Shown here: positions 35,309 through 44,386 of the stretch, in pieces
How positions within the stretch are numbered: position 1 is the first letter of the stretch
Layout of the letters: each line of letters opens with the position of its first letter
Assembly (NCBI GenBank): GCA_958295735.1
Contig: OY282369.1
Coordinates: forward strand, 1,286,161-1,350,160
Length of the DNA: 64,000 nt
Direction: 5' to 3'
Source of the DNA: an uncultured Candidatus Cenarchaeum sp.
GTDB taxonomy: Archaea > Thermoproteota > Nitrososphaeria > Nitrososphaerales > Nitrosopumilaceae
The notes under the pieces: generated by a model
Seen by the model: the letters and a program-made list of their open reading frames with translations, nothing else
Databases searched by the model: none
What the model was told of the DNA's origin: nothing
Translations under genes and position numbers: made by a program

Positions 35309-35887
35309 ATGGCCTCACGCTTGACAGAGACAGATAGCCGACTCCGTATGTTTGATCAGATGTTAGTATATATGCGGAAAACGCATATAAGTGATCCAAA
35401 TGATGTCGTGGCGTTGTCGGCGCAAGAGAATGACAAGGTGCTGCGCATACTCCGCAGCATGGGGCCCATAAGCTTGAGCAGGCTCGTAGACCGCATCCGC
35501 CTGCAAAAACTCGGCTATCTGGCACAGGAGCTCGGGGCCGGCGGATCGTATCCGTATTCTTGGTACATTTACGGGCCGTATTCGCCAAAGCTGACAGCGG
35601 CGCTGTACTCGGGCGTGGAGAGCGGCCGGTTTGACTCTGCGCCGGATCTTGTGCAGGACGAATCGGGCGTGGTGTCACGGATGAAGCGGTTGCTGGGCGG
35701 TGAGATCCCCGGCCACAGGACGCTGGAGTTGTTCGCCTCGATCTGGTACATGTTGCCTGCAGGAAAGGAGTCGGAGATGGACAAGGGGCACATCCTGTCC
35801 ATCATGCGCGAAGAAAAGCCCCATTTTGAACCGGCCGAGGTGGAGTCGGCGCTTGACAAGATCATAGATTTCAGGAAGGCGCCATAG
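35309..35887 (+). CDS. Hypothetical protein, YwgA/phage-associated-type
   Basis: A 192-residue soluble protein from ATG 35309 (ATG 35348 is possible). The segment DRIRLQKLGYLAQELGAGGS and SWYIYGPYSPKLTAALYSGV matches the LQKL...YxYGPYS pattern of YwgA/SocA-like (DUF4065-related) proteins, which are often found with toxin-antitoxin or phage genes. It is lower in GC than the neighbours and sits next to the split gene and MITE copies, consistent with an accessory patch. No toxin partner was recognised. Confidence 0.7.
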   Translation: MASRLTETDSRLRMFDQMLVYMRKTHISDPNDVVALSAQENDKVLRILRSMGPISLSRLVDRIRLQKLGYLAQELGAGGSYPYSWYIYGPYSPKLTAALYSGVESGRFDSAPDLVQDESGVVSRMKRLLGGEIPGHRTLELFASIWYMLPAGKESEMDKGHILSIMREEKPHFEPAEVESALDKIIDFRKAP

Positions 35888-36736
35888 GCACGCCCCGCAC
35901 CCGTCTGTCCCGGCCCGCCAGATTGGAGGCAGATCCGGGGGTCGAACGATCCAAGTCCGGCACCGGCAGGCGCCCGCAGTACCGTGCCGTGCCACGCTAG
36001 GAGATTCTTTGCGCGCGGGGATTTTGTCGGACGCGTGTCCGGAGACGTCCGCGCCGCCGGCCGAGGCGGGTTCCGCCCCGGGAGCGCCGCCGGCCGAGGG
36101 AGATCCCCGGGGAGGCTCGAAGCCGGCCCGAACGGATCGCCCGCCCGCCCTCTGTCCGGCCCGCTGGGATCGCCCGCGCCCTCCGCGCGGGGTGCCGGCT
36201 ACTCTCGAGCGCCTTCCGCGCCCGCATCGTCGCAGTCTCGCAACGCTCGGCCGGGCCGCGGAGGCGGGCCAAGCGGCGGGGGCGTCCGGCGGATCCGCCC
36301 CGGCGCTACGGGCGGCCCGCGGCAGAGGCACCTCCGCCCGCGGCCTGCTCCCGCGTAGTACGAGGCCACGTACCAGCGTCACGCATGAAAACGATCTAGC
36401 TGGTTTGGATTCGTTCCTGCGAAGATGGGGTTGCCGACCTCGTACGAAGCGGGAGTACACACTTACTTCCTCTCCCCCCCCCCCATCCCGCCTCCCGCCG
36501 CACCAGTTCCTTGCGCGCCGCCACCGTCTCTGATTCTGCCATGCCGCGGCACAAATTCGCCATACTAGTACCACCAACCAAGGGATTCCGCCGTTCGGCT
36601 AGGATTGCGCGACGTGCGGGCCAGCCAGGGCGTCCCCAAGGTGCAGCTGGGGGGGTGGCAAGTGTGTACGAGCGGGGGCTCGTACGAGCGGGGGCTCGCA
36701 TTGTTTTTAACGAGCGGGCCTCCCGGCCCCGCGCGC
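35888..36736. other. 849-bp intergenic region with family-A repeat, no gene supported
   Basis: Contents: a 16-18-bp direct repeat GCGCCGCCGGCCGAGG (near 36046 and 36079); family-A copy 3 (36359-36444); a tandem GTACGAGCGGGGGCTC pair (near 36664 and 36681); and the promoter GTTTTTAACG (36704-36713) of the next gene. Open frames here look like shadows, with no start/TATA support. Confidence 0.55.
36359..36444 (+). repeat. MITE-like repeat, family A, copy 3
   Basis: 86 bp with inverted ends TACGAGGCCACGTACC and GGTTGCCGACCTCGTA, and internal CGCATGAAAACGATC and TTTGGATTCGTTCCTGCG. No flanking duplication remains, suggesting an older insertion. Confidence 0.7.
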
Positions 36737-37228
36737 ATGGACGGGGACGAGGAGATCAGGGCGCACCTGGTCTCGGTGTGGAGGGAGGCCAGGAAGCTCT
36801 TCGCGGTGGGCGGGAGGGAGGGCATGCTGGTGCTGACCGACAGGCACCTGTCCTTCGTGCACAAGACGGAGGCCAAGAAGAGGTGGTGGACGTCCGTAGT
36901 GTCCAGGCAGACCCTCAAGCTGCTGCGCTCGCCCGGCACGATGATCCTGCACGACGGGTACGGCGAGGCGGATCTGGGGCGGGACATCAAGAACCCGAAG
37001 AACACCCATCTCGCGTTCGACGACATACTGGAGATCGGCTTCGGCGAAAAGGCGTGGGGCAGCGTGCTGGAGCTGGAGTACGACAAGGGCGGCAAGAGGG
37101 AAAAGTTCCAGTACTCCATAGCGAAGGACTGGGTGAAGTACCCGGCCAAGGAGCCGACGGGCTTCATGAGGGTGGACTGGGAGCCGTTCGTCGCGTTCGT
37201 CAGGGAGCGGCAGACGGTGACCACATGA
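36737..37228 (+). CDS. Conserved hypothetical protein (PH/GRAM-like)
   Basis: A 163-residue protein from ATG 36737 (MDGDEEIRAHLVSVWREARK), with GTTTTTAACG 24-33 bp upstream. Alternating strands (GMLVLTDRHLSFVHKTEAKK, FDDILEIGFGEKAWGSVLEL, KFQYSIAKDWVKYPAKEPT) suggest a PH/GRAM-like beta fold. Function unknown. Its stop overlaps the cbiE start as ATGA. Confidence 0.78.
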   Translation: MDGDEEIRAHLVSVWREARKLFAVGGREGMLVLTDRHLSFVHKTEAKKRWWTSVVSRQTLKLLRSPGTMILHDGYGEADLGRDIKNPKNTHLAFDDILEIGFGEKAWGSVLELEYDKGGKREKFQYSIAKDWVKYPAKEPTGFMRVDWEPFVAFVRERQTVTT

Positions 37229-37935
37229 CCGAAGTGGCCGCCGTCGGGGTGGGGCCGGGATCCCCGGAGTGCCTGACCGGCGAGGCCGCCGCCGCCATAC
37301 GCGGCTGCGACGTGGTGGTGGGGTACGGCTACACGCTGAAGACCATAGAGGGGCTGACGGCCGGCAAGGAGGTGCGCGAGATCACCATGGGCGACCAGGA
37401 GGAGGCCTACCGCGAGCTGGCCGCGGGGCCGCGGGGCCGCAGGGTGGTGGTGCCGTTCACCGGCGACGTGAGCTTTTCTGAGTCAGAGGTGGTCGACAGG
37501 CTGGCCGAGATATTCGGCGGCGTGAGGCTGGTGCCGGGGATAAGCGCGGTGCAGGTCGCCGCAGCCAGGGCGGCCGTCCCGCTGGACAAGTGCCGCGTGA
37601 TCACGATGCACGTGAGCGGCCCCATAGAGGAGAAGAAAAGGGACATGCTGGCAGCGGTGTCCGGCGGCACGTGCGTGATACTGGTCCCGAGGCCCTGGCC
37701 CCGCGACCCGGAGAAGAACTTCATGCCCTCCGAGGCCGCCGCCTACCTGAGGGAGGCGGGCGCGCCCGTCGGCGGGCTGCGCGCGCGCGTCTACGAGCGC
37801 CTGACCACCGCCGACGAGGCCTGCACGGACTGCGCCGTGGGGGACCTGGAGGGGAGGGAGTTCTCGGACATGTGCGTCGTGGTGATCGGCGAGGTGGAGC
37901 CCGAGTCGTACGCGGGCAGGGGGCGGCCGGCCTAG
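37225..37935 (+). CDS. cbiE: Cobalt-precorrin-7 (C5)-methyltransferase CbiE
   Basis: A 236-residue SAM-dependent tetrapyrrole methylase. The N-terminal VAAVGVGPGSPECLTGEAAA and DVVVGYGYTL, then VPFTGDVSFSESEV and VPGISAVQVAAARAAV, fit CbiE of anaerobic cobalamin synthesis. Thaumarchaea make B12, which supports the call, though related CbiF/CbiL enzymes share the fold. No other cob gene is in the window. Confidence 0.82.
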   Translation: MTEVAAVGVGPGSPECLTGEAAAAIRGCDVVVGYGYTLKTIEGLTAGKEVREITMGDQEEAYRELAAGPRGRRVVVPFTGDVSFSESEVVDRLAEIFGGVRLVPGISAVQVAAARAAVPLDKCRVITMHVSGPIEEKKRDMLAAVSGGTCVILVPRPWPRDPEKNFMPSEAAAYLREAGAPVGGLRARVYERLTTADEACTDCAVGDLEGREFSDMCVVVIGEVEPESYAGRGRPA

Positions 37936-37936
37936 C

Positions 37937-38965
37937 TCAGTTGTGCGGGTTGGAGCCGTGCCGGATGATCTGGCTGTCGCTGGCGGGGAACGAGTAGGCA
38001 GTTATGGTTATCCACGGGTAGTCGGGGTCGATCATGCGGTAAAAGCCGGCCTCCTCCAGGACCACCGTGGCCTCGCCTCCCGGCGGGATCGGGCCGGTGT
38101 TGACGCGGCCGTCCAGGGTGTACGAGCAGTCCGACTGCACGTAGCTGGACCCGGGGGCGCGCTTGTCGTCGCCTCCCTCGCACAGCACGAACGCGCCGCG
38201 CGTGGTCGAGCTGGATCCGGAGCCGCTGGCCAGGGTGTGCGCCACGCTGTCCCCGTTGGATATGACGAACGGGGTGCCGGGCTCCACAGAGAGCCTGTCT
38301 GGATCCACGTAGCCCGCCCCCGACGCGGTCCTCGCCTGCGAGGCCTGGTCCGCGTACGTGGCCCCGCGGCCGCGCTCCGACGAGCCGGGCAGGATGCGGA
38401 TCGTCGTGGCGGGCGCATCGCCTTCGGCCGCCGCCGGCACGGGGGCGGGGGGCGCGGCCCGCAACCCGGAGGCCCTCGCGACGTACAGGACGTCGTGCCT
38501 CGTGCCGTCGTGTTCCGTGATCCTCCCGGTGAGGGCGTACAGGGAGGCGCCGCCGTCCGCGCCGCCGTCGTGCGCCAGCCTCCCGAGCACGCCCAGCGTG
38601 ACGCCTTCCCCGCCGTCCGCGGGGACCGCCGTCCCCGAGATCCTCAGCAGCTTGCCTCCGCGCAGGGACGTCCCGGTCATGTCCGCGGCCATGTACTCTT
38701 CCCCGCCCAGCGTGACTAGGCCGCCGCCTATGGATGCCGCGGCCCTGCCGGTGTCCGCCGCCGCGGCGCCCACCACAAGCACCAGTTCGAACCCGGACGG
38801 GGCCGCTTCCGCCCCGCCCGCCGCGAAGCCGGTCGCCTCTAGCACGTAGGACGCGCCAGGCCCCAGCGGCTGGGCCGATGCCGGCGCGGGGGCGCCGCAG
38901 GCCAAGGCAACCAAGAGCAACGCGAGCGGCGCGGAAAGGGCCGGCACTGCAGCGCGCTGCCTCAC
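37937..38965 (-). CDS. Secreted cupredoxin-like protein with depleted copper site
   Basis: 342 residues starting with a signal peptide (LALLLVALACGAPAPASAQP). A middle beta domain (residues ~35-160) is followed by a C-terminal plastocyanin-like domain: YVDPDRLSVEPGTPFVISNG, DSVAHTLASGSGS (a potential first His ligand) and GEATVVLEEAGFYRMIDPDY. The usual C..H..M copper ligands after the last FY strand are not visible (FYRMIDPDYPWI). It may bind copper differently or be structural. Thaumarchaea encode many such exported proteins. Confidence 0.8.
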   Translation of the reverse strand: MRQRAAVPALSAPLALLLVALACGAPAPASAQPLGPGASYVLEATGFAAGGAEAAPSGFELVLVVGAAAADTGRAAASIGGGLVTLGGEEYMAADMTGTSLRGGKLLRISGTAVPADGGEGVTLGVLGRLAHDGGADGGASLYALTGRITEHDGTRHDVLYVARASGLRAAPPAPVPAAAEGDAPATTIRILPGSSERGRGATYADQASQARTASGAGYVDPDRLSVEPGTPFVISNGDSVAHTLASGSGSSSTTRGAFVLCEGGDDKRAPGSSYVQSDCSYTLDGRVNTGPIPPGGEATVVLEEAGFYRMIDPDYPWITITAYSFPASDSQIIRHGSNPHN

Positions 38966-39003
38966 GGTGCCCCGCCCATCGGGGCTACCGGGCGCGGATC
39001 GGT

Positions 39004-39603
39004 TTATAGCTTGCTAGGGGAAGGGGACCGCACTTGTTGGGGGGCCTCAAGGATCTCGGACGCGCGGAACAGGCAGTCGATCTTTATCCCGTTCTCCTCC
39101 TCAAGCCTTTTTTTGGCCTCGGGGGTGCCGCGGTACACCGCAGCAACTAGATTGGTTGACTCAACGCCTTCCCCCTTGAGCGTCTCAAACGCCTTGAGGG
39201 CGGAACTGCCAGAGGTGACCACGTCGTCCACCAACACTGCGGGGGAGAGCAGCACGCCCTCGATCCACTTGGAAAGGCCGTGCTCCTTGGGCTGTTTGCG
39301 CACGTAGAACGAGGAGACGGCAACGCCCCCGGCGCTGGCGCTGTACTGCGAGATAGCCGTCGAGATCGGGATCGAGCCGGACTCGAGCCCGCCCACCGAC
39401 CTGATCCCGCCGATCCGCTGTATCCGGGAATGGAACTGGCGCGCGAGCAAGCCTATGCCGCGGGGATCTCCCATCACCTGCTTTAGATCAAAGTAGTGGT
39501 CAGAGCGGTCCCCAGAGGCAAGCAGTATTGACTCTTCCGCGCGCACCAGCGACAGGTTGGCGATCATTTCTCGTAGCTGCTGCGCTGCCGCCGCACTTTC
39601 CAC
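39004..39603 (-). CDS. pyrE: Orotate phosphoribosyltransferase
   Basis: A 199-residue pyrimidine-biosynthesis enzyme (orotate + PRPP to OMP). The PRPP loop AVLVDDVVTSGSSALKAFET, substrate loop FYVRKQPKEHGLSKWIEG and SGDRSDHYFDLKQVMGDPRG are diagnostic. GTG 39603 is the longest start; internal ATG (MIANLSLVRAEES) is possible. Codon use is noticeably less GC-biased than in the neighbours. Confidence 0.93.
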   Translation of the reverse strand: MESAAAAQQLREMIANLSLVRAEESILLASGDRSDHYFDLKQVMGDPRGIGLLARQFHSRIQRIGGIRSVGGLESGSIPISTAISQYSASAGGVAVSSFYVRKQPKEHGLSKWIEGVLLSPAVLVDDVVTSGSSALKAFETLKGEGVESTNLVAAVYRGTPEAKKRLEEENGIKIDCLFRASEILEAPQQVRSPSPSKL

Positions 39604-39853
39604 GCCGCCGCGACACAGTACAGCGCGTTGATAAAGGTTGTGAACCCGGGACTACCGCTTGGCGGCGCGCCGTCGCCGCCGCCGCGGCGCACCATTGAGC
39701 GCGATCTACGGATCGTTTGAACCACGCCGGGAGACGCGACGGCATCCGTGGCGGATGTTGCCGCCTCAGCACGCGTACGGGGCAACACAGGGCAAGCCGC
39801 TGTTGATGATCCGGCGGCCACCACTGTCCGCTCCCGCCGCGCCCCGCGCGCGG

Positions 39854-40513
39854 TCAGGCGCCTCCCGGATCCTCCGGGACCAGCACGGCCGGGGCGCCGC
39901 CGGGCCCCGCCATGAGGGACTCGATCATCTGGAACTCGACGAGCGCGCCGACCAGAAGCAGGCCGGCCACCGCGACCACCTCGAGGCCCACAACCGGCAG
40001 GACGGGCATGAGCGGCTTCCTTCTTAGTAGCCGCGCAGCCAGCAGGAAGCTCCGCGAGACGGCTATCGAGTAGGCGGCCAGCTCCAGTAGCCCGAACGGG
40101 GACAGGAAGAGCACCGCCAGCGGCGGGATGCCGGCTAGGGCGACCGGGTTCGCCGCGGCGATCGAGGCGAACGCGTACCCCGTGGACCAGGCCGAGAACA
40201 TCCCCCAGACGATGCCGAATCCGGGAAGGAACATCGGTAGGGCCAGCGACGTGTTGTGGAGGAAGATGCCGACCGCGTCGATCCCCTCCACGATCTTCCC
40301 GAACTCTTCCAGGAACGCCTCCGCCTCCTCCTCTCCCACGTCGCTCATGGCGCCGAGTTGGTAGACCGAGGCGAACGCGGCCGTGGCCAGGAAGAACAAG
40401 AGCAGGCGCCTCCGGCCGGCGTCAGGCTCCCGCCGCGCGCCGGCGTCAGGCTCCCGCCGCGCGCCGCCTCCGGCCCCGCCCGCCGGCGGCGGGGAGGGGA
40501 AGGTCAGCCACAC
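39854..40513 (-). CDS. SpoIIM-like (DUF95) multi-pass membrane protein
   Basis: A 219-residue membrane protein from GTG 40513 (MWLTFPSPPP), with a CTATAG box about 22-28 bp upstream. It has about five hydrophobic helices, with the family motif FLHNTSLALPMFLPGFGIVW and FLSPFGLLELAAYSIA. The N-terminus carries an eight-residue in-frame repeat (REPDAGAR). The SpoIIM/DUF95 family is common in archaea; its role is unclear. Confidence 0.82.
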   Translation of the reverse strand: MWLTFPSPPPAGGAGGGARREPDAGARREPDAGRRRLLLFFLATAAFASVYQLGAMSDVGEEEAEAFLEEFGKIVEGIDAVGIFLHNTSLALPMFLPGFGIVWGMFSAWSTGYAFASIAAANPVALAGIPPLAVLFLSPFGLLELAAYSIAVSRSFLLAARLLRRKPLMPVLPVVGLEVVAVAGLLLVGALVEFQMIESLMAGPGGAPAVLVPEDPGGA

Positions 40514-40678
40514 GGCGCGGCCGCGCCCGGAGCGGCTATAGGTGTTGTTGCGCGCGGGGCCGCCCGGCCGCCCGCCGGCGCCGGGCGCGGATCCGGATCG
40601 GCGGCTGCGGGGGCTGCGGCCCGCCGGCGCGCCTGCGCGGCAAACGGGTTTAATTAGAACTCGCGCGCGCGGGCGGCG

Positions 40679-42157
40679 TTGGATCGAGACCTGATAGCCG
40701 CCCTGGACTACGCGCTGAACAGGGGGTTCCAGATACACCCCGATGCCCTGGAGAGCATGGAGAGCATGGAGCCGAGCGTGGCGCGGAACGCCATCAGGGG
40801 CTTGGTCAGGGCCAAGGCGCGGAGGGGGCCGTTCATGATCAGCCGGGACGATCTGGAGTCGTTCCTGGGGCTGGTGGCCCCTCCCGGGACCGATCTCGGG
40901 AACGACCACGACGTGCTCTCCGACCCCACCCCGCACATAACCTCGGCCGAGGGGGCCGCCGGGTACAACGCCCTCTTCGCCAGCAGGTATGAAAAGATGA
41001 AGAAGCTCGTGGCGGGCAGGCCCGAGGCCAAGCTGCTCAAGACCGCGGCGGCCGCCAAGCAGGTCAAGCGGGACGAGGAGGCGTACGTGTGCGGCCTCGT
41101 ATCCAGCAAGAGCGTGGAGAGGAGCGCCACCAAGGTGGTGCTGGACGACCCGACCGGGACCGTGGAGCTTGTGGCCTTCGAGGGGGGCGCCAAGGGGGAG
41201 GCCGACGGCCTGTTCAACGACCAGTTCGTGATGGCCAAGGCCGTTCCCGGCAGGAACGGCGGGCTGGTGGCCAAGGAGATAATGTTCCCCGGCGTCTCCG
41301 ACCACCGGTCCGGCAGGTCCGAGACCGAGGCGCACGCGATCTTCCTCTCCGACCTGCACGTGGGCAGCAGGTACTTCATGGAGGCGGAGTTCGACGAGCT
41401 GGCGGAGTGGCTCCGCGGCCCCGACCCGGTGGCCAAGGCGATCCGCTTCATGGTGATCGGGGGCGACCTGGTGGACGGCGTGGGGATCTACCCCAACCAG
41501 GACAAGGAGCTCGTGTGCCAGACGCTGGAGGAGCAGTTGGAAAAGGCCGACCGCCTGCTGGGCAGGGTGCCGGACAGGATAAAGATCTTCGTGATCCCCG
41601 GCAACCACGATCCGGGAAGGCGGGCCCTGCCCCAGCCGGCCATACCCAAGAAGCACTGCCCCGGCCTGCGCAGCAGGGAGAACGTCTTCATGCTGGGCAA
41701 CCCGTCGACGATCTCCCTCAACGGGGTGAGGGTAGCCATGTTCCACGGCCAGAGCATCGACGACCTGGTAAAGACCACGCCCGGCCTGAGCTACAGCAAG
41801 CCCGTCGACGCCATGCGCCGCCTGCTGGAGGCCAGGCACTACAGCCCAATATTCGGCAGCCAGACGCCCATAGCGCCGGAGAGCGAGGACATGCTGGTGA
41901 TGGACGAGGCGCCGGACATACTCCACATGGGCCACGTCCACATAACCGGCCTGGGGATGTACCGCGGCGTCATGATGATCAACGCCGGCACGTGGCAGTC
42001 GCGGACCCCCTTCCAAGTGAGCGTCGGCCAAGAGCCCACCCCCTGCCAGGCCATAATAGTGAACCTCAAGACCTTCAGGGTCTTCTACAAGGACTTCGCG
42101 GAAGGCAGGGACGTGGTCGGGAGCGGGGGGGCGGCCCCGCCCGCCGCCGGCCCCTAG
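40679..42157 (+). CDS. DNA polymerase D small subunit DP1
   Basis: A 492-residue subunit with the exonuclease phosphoesterase domain. Motifs: IFLSDLHVGSRYFMEAEFDE (D-x-H), FMVIGGDLVDGVGIYPNQD, FVIPGNHDPGRR (GNHD), and a terminal GHVHITGLGMYRG, all matching the Mre11-like nuclease of PolD. An OB-like region precedes it (CGLVSSKSVERSATKVVLDD). The N-terminal helical part starts MDRDLIAALDYALNRGFQIH. TTG 40679 follows a GTTTAATTAG box. The stop overlaps the convergent cdc6 stop. Confidence 0.95.
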   Translation: MDRDLIAALDYALNRGFQIHPDALESMESMEPSVARNAIRGLVRAKARRGPFMISRDDLESFLGLVAPPGTDLGNDHDVLSDPTPHITSAEGAAGYNALFASRYEKMKKLVAGRPEAKLLKTAAAAKQVKRDEEAYVCGLVSSKSVERSATKVVLDDPTGTVELVAFEGGAKGEADGLFNDQFVMAKAVPGRNGGLVAKEIMFPGVSDHRSGRSETEAHAIFLSDLHVGSRYFMEAEFDELAEWLRGPDPVAKAIRFMVIGGDLVDGVGIYPNQDKELVCQTLEEQLEKADRLLGRVPDRIKIFVIPGNHDPGRRALPQPAIPKKHCPGLRSRENVFMLGNPSTISLNGVRVAMFHGQSIDDLVKTTPGLSYSKPVDAMRRLLEARHYSPIFGSQTPIAPESEDMLVMDEAPDILHMGHVHITGLGMYRGVMMINAGTWQSRTPFQVSVGQEPTPCQAIIVNLKTFRVFYKDFAEGRDVVGSGGAAPPAAGP

Positions 42158-43362
42158 ACCACGTCGCCCAGCGTCAGGTCGCCCTCGAAGGTCGACTTTA
42201 TGATCTCCGCCGGGATCGCCAGCTTGTATTTTTTCGTCCGGCCGTGCATCCCCTGGTGCACCAGCCGGGACGTGATGATCCCCGACACCTCTATCTCGCT
42301 GAGCATCTGGGTGACCCGCCGCTGCGTGAGCGCGTCCTGCCTGAGGGTCCTGGCCAGCTCCTTGTACGCCGCGTAGATCTCGCCCGTGGACGAGCCCCCC
42401 GACCTCATGATGGCCACTATGAGGAGTTTTTCGTGGAGCGGGTACGAGCGCAGGGCGGCCACCTCCTTGTTCTCCTCTATCTTCTGGGCGGCGGCCCGTA
42501 TGTGCCCCTCGGTGACCGTCCCCGACTGCTCCCTCTCGGCCATCTCCCCTGCCACCCTCATCAGGTCTATGGCCCTCCTCGCGTCGCCGTGCTGGGAGCC
42601 GGCCATGGCCGCGCAGAGGTTGAGGGCCGGCGGCGTGACCGCCCCCGACACGAACGCCCCGCCTATCCTGTCCTCAAGTATGCGCCTTATCTGCTCCACC
42701 GTGTAATTCGTGAACACGATCTCCTCCTCCCCCAGCGTGCTGAGCACCCTGGCATCCAGCCTCTCCTTGAACGTGAGATCGTTGGAGATGCCCACCAGCG
42801 CCAGCGAGCCGGCCTTTAGCCTCTCGTTGGCCCTGGTCAGCTGGTACAGGACGTCGTTCTTTGTCCTGGCCGCCAAGTGCACTAGGTAGTCGATCTCGTC
42901 TATCACCAGGACGGCGTTTATCCCGCCCGAACCTACCGCGACCAGCGCCCTCCTGAACACTTCCGCTATCGACAGGCCGGTGGGCGGCAGATCCCTCTCC
43001 GACAGCCCCAACTGGTGGCCAAAACTTACCAGTATTCCATAAGTGGTCGTCTCCTCCTTTGCGTTGACGTACACCAGCCGTATCGGAAAGTCCGTCCTCG
43101 CCACCCTCACCCGTATCTTCGACAGCACCTTCCTCACCACCAACGTCTTTCCGGTTCCCGGCTTGCCGTACACGAGCAGGTTCGACGGCCTTGACCTCTT
43201 CAATATGGGGAGAAGCGACTGCGTGACCATCTCCTGTTCCGTGTCCCTGTGCTGTATGACGTCCGGCATGTACGTGAAATGGAGTTTTTCCCTGTCCACC
43301 AACAACGACATGCCGTTCTGGGCCGCATCAAGCATCTTTTCTACCGGATCCTGCACGGCCAT
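42154..43362 (-). CDS. cdc6: Orc1/Cdc6 replication initiator
   Basis: A 402-residue AAA+ initiator: Walker A VYGKPGTGKTLVVRKVLSK, Walker B AVLVIDEIDYLVHLA, sensor 1 SLALVGISNDLTFKERLDAR, sensor 2 HGDARRAIDLMRVAGEMAE, and a C-terminal winged helix (LTQRRVTQMLSEIEVSGIIT). It starts at ATG 43362 next to the repeat-rich region that looks like oriC, the usual archaeal arrangement. GTTAAGAG (43387-43394) may be its TATA region. Confidence 0.96.
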   Translation of the reverse strand: MAVQDPVEKMLDAAQNGMSLLVDREKLHFTYMPDVIQHRDTEQEMVTQSLLPILKRSRPSNLLVYGKPGTGKTLVVRKVLSKIRVRVARTDFPIRLVYVNAKEETTTYGILVSFGHQLGLSERDLPPTGLSIAEVFRRALVAVGSGGINAVLVIDEIDYLVHLAARTKNDVLYQLTRANERLKAGSLALVGISNDLTFKERLDARVLSTLGEEEIVFTNYTVEQIRRILEDRIGGAFVSGAVTPPALNLCAAMAGSQHGDARRAIDLMRVAGEMAEREQSGTVTEGHIRAAAQKIEENKEVAALRSYPLHEKLLIVAIMRSGGSSTGEIYAAYKELARTLRQDALTQRRVTQMLSEIEVSGIITSRLVHQGMHGRTKKYKLAIPAEIIKSTFEGDLTLGDVV

Positions 43363-43435
43363 CGCATGCCTTTCCCCGTACCCGCTCTTAACCAGCCTAG
43401 TCCACTAGTTTCACCAACCGCTTCAAGTTAGTTGA

Positions 43436-43847
43436 CCAGAACCGACGCTGCCCCCGCCGGCCCCCGCCGGCCCCCGCCGGCCCGGCGGGGCCGGCACCTC
43501 TTTGGCCGAGCCGCGCCAGAACCGACGCTGCCCCCGCCGGCCCCCGCCGGCCCCCGCCGGCCCCCGCCGGCCGGCCAGCACGGACCCACACACCTTCATT
43601 TCCACTCCGCCTTCCTTCTCCCCTCCCCTCCCCTCCCCCTCCTTTTCAAAAAAAAAAAAGAAGAAGAAGAGAGTGGAAATGAAGGTGTGTGGGTCACTGG
43701 ATGCTCTAGTTAACAGTAGTGAATGGTGTGTTAATGGACAGGTCAAAAAGCCGGTTTTTGACCCCTTCATTTCCACTCTAGGCGTTAAGCGCGCTCTTAA
43801 CAGTGTTAAAAGCCGGTTTTTGACCCCTTCATTTCCACTCTAGGCGT
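43436..43847. other. Probable replication origin with ORB-like repeats
   Basis: A 637-bp gene-free region beside cdc6. Four copies of GAGTGGAAATGAAGG occur: on the plus strand at 43671-43685, on the minus strand at 43593-43607, 43764-43778 and 43826-43840. The last two continue as GAGTGGAAATGAAGGGGTCA, close to the archaeal origin recognition box pattern (CAGTGGAAAC followed by a G-string). A 40-bp direct repeat at ~43746-43785 and 43808-43847 contains those two. A C-rich CCCCCGCCGG tract is repeated at 43436 and 43516. An A12/GAA tract (43648-43670) and AT-rich 43708-43740 could unwind. Confidence 0.75.
43583..43695. repeat. 25-bp perfect inverted repeat flanking a polypyrimidine/poly-A tract
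   Basis: Arms at 43583-43607 and 43671-43695 are perfect complements and contain ORB-like boxes in opposite orientation. The 63-bp interval is a C/T-only run (CTTCTCCCCTCCCCTCCCCT) followed by A12 and GAAGAAGAAG. Inverted ORBs around an easily melted tract are typical of archaeal origins. Confidence 0.9.
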
Positions 43848-43999
43848 GGATCGTCCGCCACGCCCTTGTAGCCTCCTGCCGGCCCAGTTAAGGCATGAAA
43901 ACGGCTCAGGCGTGGCACACGAGGTCAACATTAACAGACAATCCTCTTAACAACTCTTGATGGATCAGTTCATCTGTATGGGCTTCCAACGTAAGCGGC

Positions 44000-44386
44000 A
44001 TGGCAAGGAAGCGGATCAGGATAGACGTGGAGGATGCGGACGGGGCGAGGTATGACATCAAGGTGGAGGGAAACGTCACGAGGGAGAAGGTGTTGAAGAT
44101 ATTCGAGATGATGAACATAGTGGATGTGGAAGACGAGCGGCAGGAGGCCGCCCCGAAATCGGTCGGGTCAAAGATATGGCACGTGATCGACCGGCAGTTC
44201 CCAGTAGGGCGGTTCACGTCCTCCCAAATCCTTGAAAAATACGAGGACGAGTACAACGAGCCCATCAAGCACAGCGTCATATCGACGTACCTGTCGCGGT
44301 TTGCGGCTAGGAGCAGGCTGGAGAGGGCGCGCGCCGGCAGAGAGTGGTCGTACCAGATACTAAGGCCGGTTCCGCAGGCCAGGTAG
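44000..44386 (+). CDS. Conserved hypothetical winged-helix-like protein
   Basis: A 128-residue protein from ATG 44000. The N-terminal strand-helix region reads RIRIDVEDADGARYDIKVEG. The C-terminal half resembles a winged helix (VGSKIWHVIDRQFPVGRFTS, VISTYLSRFAARSRLERARA, WSYQIL). Its position next to the origin, and its lower GC, suggest a conserved core function, but I do not recognise a named family. Confidence 0.75.
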   Translation: MARKRIRIDVEDADGARYDIKVEGNVTREKVLKIFEMMNIVDVEDERQEAAPKSVGSKIWHVIDRQFPVGRFTSSQILEKYEDEYNEPIKHSVISTYLSRFAARSRLERARAGREWSYQILRPVPQAR

